Source: an uncultured Clostridia bacterium
Lineage (GTDB): Bacteria > Bacillota > Clostridia > Lachnospirales > Cellulosilyticaceae
Assembly (NCBI GenBank): GCA_937981575.1
Contig: CALJNR010000007.1
Coordinates: 1-64,000, forward strand
DNA: 64,000 bases
Reading direction: 5' to 3'
Under the pieces are notes generated by a model. That model had not been told where the DNA came from and made no database searches. It worked only from the letters and a program-made list of their open reading frames with translations. Position numbers and translations under genes: made by a program. This document shows positions 57,378 through 64,000 of the stretch, piece by piece. Every line of letters begins with the position of its first letter. Position 1 is the stretch's first letter.

Positions 57378-57417
57378 AAAAAAACAGCTTTAGAGTAAAA
57401 CTCCAAAGCTGCCTTTT
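57378..57417 (-). terminator. Terminator after hpf
   Basis: AACAGCTTTAGAGT pairs with ACTCCAAAGCTG with one mismatch; T-run on the minus side. Confidence 0.75.
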
Positions 57418-57427
57418 AGAATTATTA

Positions 57428-57964
57428 TTAATCTAGTGTTGGTTCAATAAGGCCATATGTGCCATTTTTTCTCTTATAAACAACATTTACTTCTTCAGTA
57501 TCTGCATCAAGATAAACGAAGAAATTATGTCCTACCAGCTCCATCTGCATTACTGCTTCTTCAGCATCCATAGGTTTGATTGCAAATTTCTTTCTTCTGT
57601 CAATTTTAATCACATCATCTTCAGCACTCGCTTGATGTAAAAACCCTGGCGTGAAGCTTCCTGTAGAATTATTTCTGTGCCTGTCTCTTAATTTATTTTT
57701 AAATTTATTAACTTGCTTTTCAATAACCGCTACGGCATCATCAATAATGTTATACATGTTTTTGCCTTCAACTTCTGCACGAAGGACGCTGCCATGGAAT
57801 GGAATCGTAATTTCAATTACATGTATTAATTTTTCGACAATCAGTGTTACCTGAGCCTCTACATCATCATTAAAATACTTATTAAGTTTTTCAAGCTTTT
57901 CTACAACTGCATTTTCTAATGCTGCTGTTACCTCAATGTTTTTTCCGCTTATGTTGTATTTCAT
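57428..57964 (-). CDS. hpf: Ribosome hibernation promoting factor, long form
   Basis: Dimerises 70S ribosomes into inactive 100S particles in starved cells. The 178-aa protein has the N-terminal RNA-binding fold (YNISGKNIEVTAALENAVVEKL, then NKFKNKLRDRHR). After a linker comes the C-terminal dimerisation domain (VKRKKFAIKPMD-like, HNFFVYLDADTEEVNVVYKR, GTYGLIEP), which marks the long form. The ATG at 57964 follows GAAAGGAGAG. It stands alone. Confidence 0.95.
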   Translation of the reverse strand: MKYNISGKNIEVTAALENAVVEKLEKLNKYFNDDVEAQVTLIVEKLIHVIEITIPFHGSVLRAEVEGKNMYNIIDDAVAVIEKQVNKFKNKLRDRHRNNSTGSFTPGFLHQASAEDDVIKIDRRKKFAIKPMDAEEAVMQMELVGHNFFVYLDADTEEVNVVYKRKNGTYGLIEPTLD

Positions 57965-58068
57965 CTCTCTCTCTCCTTTCAGCCAAGCCAATATTTGTCA
58001 CCAAATTGGCTATACTATTATTATTCGATATGAGAAGCTTATTTCCTTTTTTAATCCAAGTTATTTTG

Positions 58069-58578
58069 TTATTTATTTTTAAAAAGTGTATTAAATAAAG
58101 ATTTATATTTGCTGATTAACACAAGAAATAAAGGGACCCCTACAAGAGTAATCACCGTAAATTCACCTACAGCTATTTCTGCCATCGTGATAAAAAGCGG
58201 AAGATTGAGAATCTTATGAAGCAGATAGCCAATAATTAGTCCATTAAATACTGTCGGCCATAAAGATGCAATTAAAAGTCCTGCCCTGCTCTGCTTAGTT
58301 ATCCTGCCTGTTATGGCAATTGCAACAACCGAAATAAATGTAGCCGGCGTTCCAATAAGTGCATCTTGTAGGCCATAAGGACCTAATAAATTCGCTAAAA
58401 AGCAGCCCAGCGTAAGCCCTCCAATATAAGTTGGATCAAAAAACGCAAACAGCGTCATAATCTCTGATACTCTAAATTGAATATTCCCGTAGCTCATAAA
58501 AGCAAGGCCTAGCGTAAGTACCGTATAAATTGCCGCTACTGCTGCTGTTTTTACAATAAATTTCGCTGTTATCTTCAT
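58069..58578 (-). CDS. queT: QueT-family ECF transporter S component (queuosine precursor uptake)
   Basis: A 169-aa membrane protein with about five or six helices. FMSYGNIQFRVSEIMTLFAFFDPTYIGGLTLGCFLANLLGPYG is the family hallmark, with the IQFRVSE region conserved in QueT. It should import preQ1 or a similar base through an ECF module that is not seen here. The ATG at 58578 has GAGGAGAG upstream; an in-frame ATG at 58593 lies on it. The ~100-nt leader might hold a riboswitch, but I do not see a clear preQ1 motif. Confidence 0.85.
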   Translation of the reverse strand: MKITAKFIVKTAAVAAIYTVLTLGLAFMSYGNIQFRVSEIMTLFAFFDPTYIGGLTLGCFLANLLGPYGLQDALIGTPATFISVVAIAITGRITKQSRAGLLIASLWPTVFNGLIIGYLLHKILNLPLFITMAEIAVGEFTVITLVGVPLFLVLISKYKSLFNTLFKNK

Positions 58579-58681
58579 ACTATCTCTCCTCATAATTAGT
58601 CTGTATATAGAGACCTATTCTTATACCGTCTGAAAGCGTGTACGTATTTCCAGTTTAAACACCAAACTTTTCCATTACATT

Positions 58682-58711
58682 AAAAAAGTCGTAGGATGGA
58701 TTCCTACGACA
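58682..58711 (-). terminator. Terminator-like hairpin between EamA and queT genes
   Basis: GTCGTAGGA and TCCTACGAC form a perfect 9-bp stem around TGGAT; TTTTTTA follows on the minus strand. It ends transcripts coming from the EamA gene and the antisense of repeat copy C, or could belong to a queT leader. Confidence 0.8.
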
Positions 58712-58821
58712 ACATACTTAAATAGGATTAACCTACCTTGTTTAAAAATTACCACCTAAAAAACATACGCAAATGGCATCTGCTCTTTTTTAGCTGTTTC
58801 AAACAACATAAATTAAACTTT

Positions 58822-58935
58822 TCTAGAGAAACAACACCTAAACTTAAGGTATTATTTACGCAAAGTTATTTCTCACAATGATTTCACATCATGTATCACC
58901 CTCGAATACTCTAAAGCTAAGATGTGAAATCTATA
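58822..58935 (+). repeat. Structured intergenic repeat, copy C
   Basis: Third copy of the element. P2 is GAGAAACAAC (58826-58835)/GTTATTTCTC (58865-58874), with one mismatch. P3 is GATTTCACATC (58880-58890)/GATGTGAAATC (58921-58931), perfect 11 bp. P1 is weak. The loop has TGTATCACC. On the same strand GGAGG follows at 58961-58965, where a start codon would be expected, but no ATG, GTG or TTG with an open frame follows. Confidence 0.75.
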
Positions 58936-59067
58936 TGTACCGTAGTTTTATTTAACGACAGGAGGTTTTCGAACTGTCTCTATTTGATTTGCTTTTTCAT
59001 TATATAGGCTAGCAGCCCTTTTTGCAAGTTCTAAGCTTAAATACATACTTAAATACGGCGAAAGTTT

Positions 59068-60015
59068 TTAATCTGCATGAAGTGCCTTGTCTGTATCAGG
59101 AAGTAGAGCCTGATCATTTAATTCGCCTTTTCCCACTTCTTTTTTGGCATGCATGTATTCCGAAAATACGACGCTTCCGAAAATAAGACTTGCTCCAACT
59201 ATAGTATTCATTGTAACACTATCTTTTAAAAGAATAACTGAAAAAATAATGCCAAATACCGATTCTGTGCATAGGATGAGCGCAGCTCTCGAAGATGAGG
59301 TATACTTTTGACCAATAGTCTGAAATAAAAAGGCAACAAAGGTACTGCATATGCCTAAATACAAAATAGGCATAGTCATTTCGGCTGTAACCTTCCCTGG
59401 CGGCTCCTCAAAAATCAAAGCACAGACGAAACCTAAGATGCAGCAAACCACCATCTGTATGGTCGCTAGTATAATACTGTCTGACTTTTTTGAGCAGTAG
59501 CCCAAAGATGTAATATGCGCCGCAAAAACGATCGCACATAAAATACCTAAGATTTCTCCAATCCCTATACTAAATCCTGTTTCTTTGGAAAGATTCAAGA
59601 ACCCAAAACCAATGATTGCTATAAAACCTGCTGTAATATGATAACTCACGATACGCTCTTTAAAAATAATATAGACTAAGAAAGGAACAATAATGACGCT
59701 AAGTGCCGTTAAAAAAGCTAGTTTCCCAACCGACAAATAAAGTGCTCCCATTGTTTGGAACATAAACCCAAAAAATAGAAAGATTCCTATCATCGTCCCT
59801 GTCAACAGTTCTCCCTTACGTACCACTTTTAGCTTTTTCCAAAAAAACATCACCATCATTACCGAAGCAATAGCAAAACGGAATGCTATCATATAAAAAG
59901 GCGTGATCGTCTCTAGTGACTTTTGAACGCCTATAAATCCTCCTCCCCAGACAAGAGCAGTAATCCCAAGTAAAATGTCTCCTCCCCATGAGGGTATTGC
60001 TTTAACACTTTTCAT
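59068..60015 (-). CDS. EamA/DMT-family transporter
   Basis: A 315-aa membrane protein with ten predicted helices in two EamA halves (ITALVWGGGFIGVQKSLE at the start; LGICSTFVAFLFQTIGQKYTSSSRAALILCTESVFGII in the second half). It resembles the RhaT/YdcZ-type drug-metabolite exporters. The tail is hydrophilic (HAKKEVGKGELNDQALL). GGAGG precedes the ATG. It stands alone, with repeat copy C downstream on the opposite strand. The substrate is unknown. Confidence 0.88.
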   Translation of the reverse strand: MKSVKAIPSWGGDILLGITALVWGGGFIGVQKSLETITPFYMIAFRFAIASVMMVMFFWKKLKVVRKGELLTGTMIGIFLFFGFMFQTMGALYLSVGKLAFLTALSVIIVPFLVYIIFKERIVSYHITAGFIAIIGFGFLNLSKETGFSIGIGEILGILCAIVFAAHITSLGYCSKKSDSIILATIQMVVCCILGFVCALIFEEPPGKVTAEMTMPILYLGICSTFVAFLFQTIGQKYTSSSRAALILCTESVFGIIFSVILLKDSVTMNTIVGASLIFGSVVFSEYMHAKKEVGKGELNDQALLPDTDKALHAD

Positions 60016-60143
60016 GTTTCCTCCTACTATTCTTTAATGTTCCCCAAGCCTTTTATCAGCTGAAAAATATAAAAAGCCCCCTTCCCGCTGCAACAGCCTA
60101 TTAACGCTTGCAGCAAAAAGGTGCTTATATCAAACAATGTAAT

Positions 60144-61094
60144 CTAATTAATGTCTTCAAGACGCGGAATAGCTTGTATTGCTCCATACTTTTCTGTTGT
60201 TTTAGCCCCTACTTTATTAGCAACAGCAATAATGTTTTTCATCACTTTCATATCAAGAAGCGCTCGTTTTGGATCATCAAGTTCTGCTGCCTGCGCTAAC
60301 ACAGCCCCAATATACGCATCTCCAGCTCCCGTTGCATCAACCATCTTTACCGGAATACTTGGCACTACCTCTTTTCGTTTGTTGATAGATAATACCGAGC
60401 CATCTTTTCCTTTAGTAATCGTGATGACTTTAGCCCCTAGGTCATGAAGTTTCTGGAGTATCAGCTCTTCATCATCTTCTTCTGTAATCAGGCTTGCTTC
60501 TTCCAAAGATACTTTTAGAATATCTGTCTTTTTAATGACTTCTTTGCATCTTTCTCTAAATAGGGGAATGTTTTGTCCAAACAGCGCTTCTCTGAAGTTT
60601 GGATCAAATGAAATAACCTTATCATTCTTTTCTGCATATTCTATAAAGGCCAGATAACTGCGGTATAGCTCACCACCTAAAAGAGCTGTCGCACTGCCTA
60701 GGTGAATAACCGAAGCTTCTTTAAATTCATCAAAGTCAACATCTTCAGGGCTAAGATTTTCATCTGCACCTCTCATAAACTCAAAGTCCCTTTCACCATC
60801 AGCCGTCAAAGAAACAAATGCCAGCGTCGTATTATACTGATCATCTTTTAGACAATACTTAGTATCTACCCCTAACCCTTTGATCATGTCGTATAAGAAA
60901 TTGCCAAAGCTGTCTTTCCCAACTTTCCCGACAAAGGCAGCTGAAGAACCTAGTTTAACTATAGCTGCACACACATTTGCGGGAGCGCCTCCTGCTTTTT
61001 TTATAAAATGCTCTCCATCCTGAAGTTTTGTATCCCGATCATCACATACAAAATCGATTAACAGTTCACCCGGACAAATAATCTTAGCCATCAT
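60144..61094 (-). CDS. PfkB-family sugar kinase, probably fructokinase
   Basis: A 316-aa ribokinase-fold enzyme. The N-terminal ICPGELLIDFVCDDRDTKL and KKAGGAPANVCAAIVKLGS, the FVGKVGKDSFG loop and the C-terminal anion-hole motif DATGAGDAYIGAVLA, with catalytic Asp in GAGDA, fit fructokinases of the PfkB family. It transfers phosphate from ATP to the sugar in the cytoplasm. AAAGGAG precedes the start (61094 or the adjacent ATG at 61091). It is a single gene. Other hexoses or ribose cannot be excluded. Confidence 0.88.
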   Translation of the reverse strand: MMAKIICPGELLIDFVCDDRDTKLQDGEHFIKKAGGAPANVCAAIVKLGSSAAFVGKVGKDSFGNFLYDMIKGLGVDTKYCLKDDQYNTTLAFVSLTADGERDFEFMRGADENLSPEDVDFDEFKEASVIHLGSATALLGGELYRSYLAFIEYAEKNDKVISFDPNFREALFGQNIPLFRERCKEVIKKTDILKVSLEEASLITEEDDEELILQKLHDLGAKVITITKGKDGSVLSINKRKEVVPSIPVKMVDATGAGDAYIGAVLAQAAELDDPKRALLDMKVMKNIIAVANKVGAKTTEKYGAIQAIPRLEDIN

Positions 61095-61240
61095 TCTTTC
61101 TCCTTTGTTTCTTGAATTAGTTTACCACAACTTTCTATCTTACTATAACATCCTCATGTTATATAAAGTTATAAATTTATACTTACTTATTAAAATATTT
61201 TCTTATCTTAGCAAATTTTAGCATTCTATGCAACCGTTTT

Positions 61241-62005
61241 CTAAAATGTTTGATTAAAATGTGCTTCAACTTCTTCTAACAATTCAAAATGCGTAAAGTC
61301 AAAATGCAGCGGCGTAAGTGTAACGTAGCCCTGCGAAATATAGTAAAGGTCTGAATCCTCTTCCTCTATTTTATTCCTTGTTCCTTTTATTGTATAAACC
61401 TTGTCGTCTTTTTCTTCTATAAGAACATACTCTGTCTGATAGGTAGATTTTCCAAGCTTGCACACCTTCAGTCCCTTAATGGCACGCTCATCTACATGAG
61501 GGATATTAAGATTAAGTACTACAGTTTTTCTCTTGCAGCTTTGATAAGCGCTTTCAATAATTCTGCCGGCCCATTTAGCTGCTTTTTCATAATCCTCATC
61601 TTCTTTTTCCCAATCAACCTCCATTGAGACAGCAATAGAAGGTATATTGTAAATAGCCCCCTCAATTGCTGCAGATACTGTCCCGGAGTAGAGAATATCT
61701 GTTCCGCAGTTGATCCCTCTATTGATTCCGGATAATACCAAATCTATATCTTTTCCTAAAAGAGAAACCCCCAGCTGTGTACAGTCAGCAGGTGTTCCAA
61801 CTACACTATATGCCTTTACAGGTAACCCTTCCAGTTTTTCTTCTTTTACTCTAATGGGTTCATGAATAGAAATCGAATGGCTCGAAGCACTCTTTTGCTC
61901 TCTGGGCGCTACAATAATCACCTCATGATTTTTAGAAATTTCTTTAGCTAAAGCCTGTATACCCCTTGCGTGAATGCCATCATCGTTTGTTATTAATACT
62001 CTCAT
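61241..62005 (-). CDS. surE: 5'/3'-nucleotidase SurE
   Basis: A metal-dependent nucleoside-monophosphate phosphatase linked to stationary-phase survival. The 254-aa protein has the N-terminal LITNDDGIHARGIQAL with the metal-binding Asp pair, the VAPREQKSASSHSIS loop, GTPADCTQLG and DLVLSGINRGINCGTDILYSGTVSAA with the conserved Asn. The start follows AGGAGG. It is a single gene. Confidence 0.95.
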   Translation of the reverse strand: MRVLITNDDGIHARGIQALAKEISKNHEVIIVAPREQKSASSHSISIHEPIRVKEEKLEGLPVKAYSVVGTPADCTQLGVSLLGKDIDLVLSGINRGINCGTDILYSGTVSAAIEGAIYNIPSIAVSMEVDWEKEDEDYEKAAKWAGRIIESAYQSCKRKTVVLNLNIPHVDERAIKGLKVCKLGKSTYQTEYVLIEEKDDKVYTIKGTRNKIEEEDSDLYYISQGYVTLTPLHFDFTHFELLEEVEAHFNQTF

Positions 62006-62243
62006 AATACCTCCTATTAACCTTTCTAATGCAATAAATCATTAACTGCTTTATATTATAGACTCATAAAGCCCGCCTCGCTGCAACTAGCCAGCTTGCC
62101 TCATTTATCTATTCGTATGCTCTTTATATCCTTCTTGTTTCAATTTATAGATTAATTAATTATACCATAGTATTGATAATATAGGCGTGTAATATTCCAA
62201 ACTCCAAATCAAGAAGTATACAGTTAGTACATACACTAAGAAA

Positions 62244-62277
62244 CAAAAAACTCCTATAACTAAACGTTATAAGAGTC
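62244..62277 (-). terminator. Terminator after the gene ending at 62287
   Basis: ACTCCTATAAC and GTTATAAGAGT pair around TAAAC; TTTTTTG follows on the minus strand. Confidence 0.75.
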
Positions 62278-62286
62278 TCTTTTGCA

Positions 62287-63240
62287 TCAACCATTAACTT
62301 TTTTTGCAGTATATTTGAAGTTACTTACTCTGTAAGCTGAAATAAAAGACGAAATAGAACCAATCGCTGTAAAGAAATATCCTAGAAAGAGATCAGCTAT
62401 AAAACTTCTTCGAACATCTTCATAGTCCATTAAAAAATATTTCAGTCCATTAATTGCTTCTATGAATCCTACTGACTCATATTCATTTAGCACACTATAG
62501 AGTTCATAGCCATAAGCCGTATAAGTTGCAACAAATACCATTGCGATAGTCATAGTAATCGTTATAATCATCCCTAAAACGTTAAGCTTACCTCCGAAAA
62601 GTTCATAGCCTTTGATAATGCAGACAGCCAGCACCACGCCGCATATCGCTGCAATATACCCTAGAGCATAAACAACAACCCAGAGGGCAATGCCAATAAG
62701 TGACCCTAAAAATGCACCTACTATGCCGGTTACGAAGTTTCCTTTACGCTGCTTTGCATTCTCCTGCAGACTGTCTAGTCCTTCTATGATCTGCCCATAG
62801 CATGTTTCACATACGTACACCGCTTTATTATTAATAAGATGAACTTCCGTTTCCTTGTTTTCCCCACACATTTCACAGCATGTTTCATAATAGTTTCTGG
62901 CAGCAAAGGTTGCTATCTTATCTATAAGCTCTGTTAAATAGCTGACATTAGTTTTAGCCATACCTTTCATAATAACATCTACCCTAAGTCCGCCGCCTTC
63001 ATACGTTACTTTTTTAATCTTCTTTTTATCTAGTACAAGTTCTTGTATGAATGCATTCATGCTTTCAGTCTGAGTTAAATCAGATGTCTTAATCGGAAAA
63101 CTGACACTATAGAGGCGTTCCGGCAGATTCTCCCTCGCGACCACCTTATAATTTTTGTACTTTCCAAGCATTACCCTGTCTTTCGCATGATACGTTAGTC
63201 CTAACGCCTCAGCAACCTTCGCCAACTCTGTTTTAATCAT
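62287..63240 (-). CDS. Membrane protein with a CxxC zinc-ribbon-like segment, unknown
   Basis: A 317-aa protein. The N-terminal half is soluble (residues 1-115), followed by a short zinc-ribbon-like unit CCEMCGENKE...VCETCYGQ (two CxxC). Four or so membrane helices follow (GIVGAFLGSLIGIALWVVVY, LGMIITITMTIAMVFVATY, FIADLFLGYFFTAIGSI). The ATG at 63240 has GGAGGGGAAT upstream; an in-frame start at 63276 has no site. Similar proteins occur in Clostridia, but I know no function. Confidence 0.75.
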   Translation of the reverse strand: MIKTELAKVAEALGLTYHAKDRVMLGKYKNYKVVARENLPERLYSVSFPIKTSDLTQTESMNAFIQELVLDKKKIKKVTYEGGGLRVDVIMKGMAKTNVSYLTELIDKIATFAARNYYETCCEMCGENKETEVHLINNKAVYVCETCYGQIIEGLDSLQENAKQRKGNFVTGIVGAFLGSLIGIALWVVVYALGYIAAICGVVLAVCIIKGYELFGGKLNVLGMIITITMTIAMVFVATYTAYGYELYSVLNEYESVGFIEAINGLKYFLMDYEDVRRSFIADLFLGYFFTAIGSISSFISAYRVSNFKYTAKKVNG

Positions 63241-63331
63241 ATTCCCCTCCATAACGATATCTATTATGTTCTTCACACCATTAAAATAATATCATTTTTA
63301 AAGAGGTCCATCAACCACAATTCTAATTCTT

Positions 63332-63775
63332 CTAAATATTCCCTTTTAACTGTTTGAGAGACAGACTTACTTTATAGTTGCCATACTTTTGCACTTCATC
63401 TAATATTTGAGTAAGCTGAATTTCTGACTCTGCACACACTTTCAGTAAGTAACATGCCTCTCCACCAGTCTTATGAGCTTCCGTGACCGACTCACACTGC
63501 TGAACAAACTGAATAAATTCTTTGTGATTGATAGTTTTCATAAAGACAGCAACGAAAACAGTCATCCTCTTCCCTAGCTTCTTATGGTCTATCTGAATCG
63601 TATATCCCTTTAAAACACCGGCTTTTTCAAGTCTGTTAATCCTATTTCTAACTCCCTGGCCAGTTAAATGAACCTTTTCTCCTATTTCCTGCCACTGTAA
63701 TCTGGCATTTTGTGCCAGCAGGTTTAAAATCTGTCTATCTGCATCATCCAATATAACTTCTGTTTTCTCTTTCAT
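63332..63775 (-). CDS. Lrp/AsnC-family transcriptional regulator
   Basis: A 147-aa regulator. The helix-turn-helix ILDDADRQILNLLAQNARLQWQEIGEKVHLTGQGVRNRINRLEKAGVLKGY is followed by the RAM ligand domain (KTINHKEFIQFVQQCESVTEAHKTGGEACYLLKV), shown here in pieces only for location. The ATG at 63775 has GGGAGAAGAG upstream. It is divergent from a metallo-hydrolase gene, with paired repeats between. It probably senses an amino acid or other small metabolite. Confidence 0.9.
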   Translation of the reverse strand: MKEKTEVILDDADRQILNLLAQNARLQWQEIGEKVHLTGQGVRNRINRLEKAGVLKGYTIQIDHKKLGKRMTVFVAVFMKTINHKEFIQFVQQCESVTEAHKTGGEACYLLKVCAESEIQLTQILDEVQKYGNYKVSLSLKQLKGNI

Positions 63776-63823
63776 CACTCAACTCTTCTCCCTTAAAGCC
63801 TTCGGCCCCTCAACTTCAATCTG

Positions 63824-63859
63824 TTTTATAATCATTATAACATTTTGTAATCATTATAA
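63824..63859. promoter_or_regulatory. Direct repeats in the Lrp/metallo-hydrolase divergent promoter region
   Basis: TAATCATTATAA occurs at 63829-63840 and 63848-63859, 19 bp apart. The first copy extends into the palindrome TTATAATCATTATAA. This fits Lrp-type multi-site binding or Fur-like palindromes. Autoregulation is the simplest reading. Confidence 0.55.
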
Positions 63860-63883
63860 AATATGCAAATGGAGGTTACTACA

Positions 63884-64000
63884 ATGAAAATACAATTTAT
63901 CAGGCATGCAACTGCTGTACTTTGGATCAATAACCTAAAAATTCTTATTGATCCAGTACTTGCTCCAAAAGGCACTTATCCGCCCGTAAAAAAAACAGCC
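63884..64000 (+). CDS. Metallo-beta-lactamase-fold hydrolase, 5' part only
   Basis: The 39 visible residues read MKIQFIRHATAVLWINNLKI and continue with a DPVLAPKGTYPPV segment. This opening (I-x-F-x-x-H-A-T, then I-L-I-D-P) is typical of MBL-fold metal-dependent hydrolases of the UlaG/lactonase-like group. GGAGG is 8 nt before the ATG. The gene runs off the right edge, so the HxHxDH motif is not seen. It is probably controlled by the divergent Lrp regulator. Confidence 0.75.
   Translation, partial: MKIQFIRHATAVLWINNLKILIDPVLAPKGTYPPVKKTA

Overview
The window is low-GC, densely coded DNA from a Gram-positive, spore-forming anaerobe of the Clostridia. SpoIIE, the cdaA-cdaR pair, YacL, SecA with a zinc tail, ECF-type S components and many TTG/GTG starts behind strong GGAGG sites all fit. 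A complete intracellular beta-mannan phosphorolysis locus points to a plant-fibre-degrading Lachnospirales lineage. A Cellulosilyticum-like organism is my guess; the sequence alone does not prove it.

Layout. 1-3.7 kb: the 5' part of an AmmeMemoRadiSam B-like gene, then an SDR/methyltransferase pair (+) facing a catalytically degenerate SDR with a membrane tail and its MarR regulator (-). 3.9-6.3 kb: a GyrI-like protein, a sigma factor with a Cys-rich tail and a DUF3795-like protein. 6.3-10.3 kb: housekeeping genes (VanZ, YacL-like, tsaD, rnz). 10.4-12.8 kb: Fur-type promoter and feoAB. 12.9-14.9 kb: small orphan genes and a candidate C-rich sRNA. 15-17.4 kb: glmM and a ROK glucokinase. 17.7-30.4 kb: the mannan oligosaccharide locus, made of a solute-binding protein, a chemoreceptor, two permeases, GH130, cellobiose 2-epimerase, GH130, GH113, a LacI regulator and an MFS transporter. 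30.5-46 kb: cdaA-cdaR, a membrane-protein operon, greA-lysS, coaX-dusB, a panT-like gene, birA, ftsH, hpt and tilS. 46-52 kb: small Cys-rich and tautomerase genes, spoIIE, a K+ channel and two tRNAs. 52-64 kb: secA, a chemoreceptor, hpf, queT, EamA, a PfkB kinase, surE, an unknown membrane protein, and an Lrp regulator divergent from a metallo-hydrolase.

How the genes work together. Imported manno-oligosaccharides can be trimmed by GH113 and phosphorolysed by the second GH130. The resulting mannobiose is epimerised to mannosyl-glucose, which the first GH130 splits into mannose-1-phosphate and glucose; the neighbouring ROK kinase can phosphorylate the glucose. The importer has no ATPase gene here. 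A chemoreceptor lies inside the importer operon, which couples sensing to uptake.

The most unusual signal is a family of three ~115-bp repeats (5711-5829, 46118-46232, 58822-58935). They fold into the same three-way-junction shape, with pairing partly kept by G-U wobbles. Two of them end 28-36 nt before the start codon of an unrelated small gene; the third precedes a Shine-Dalgarno sequence that has lost its gene.
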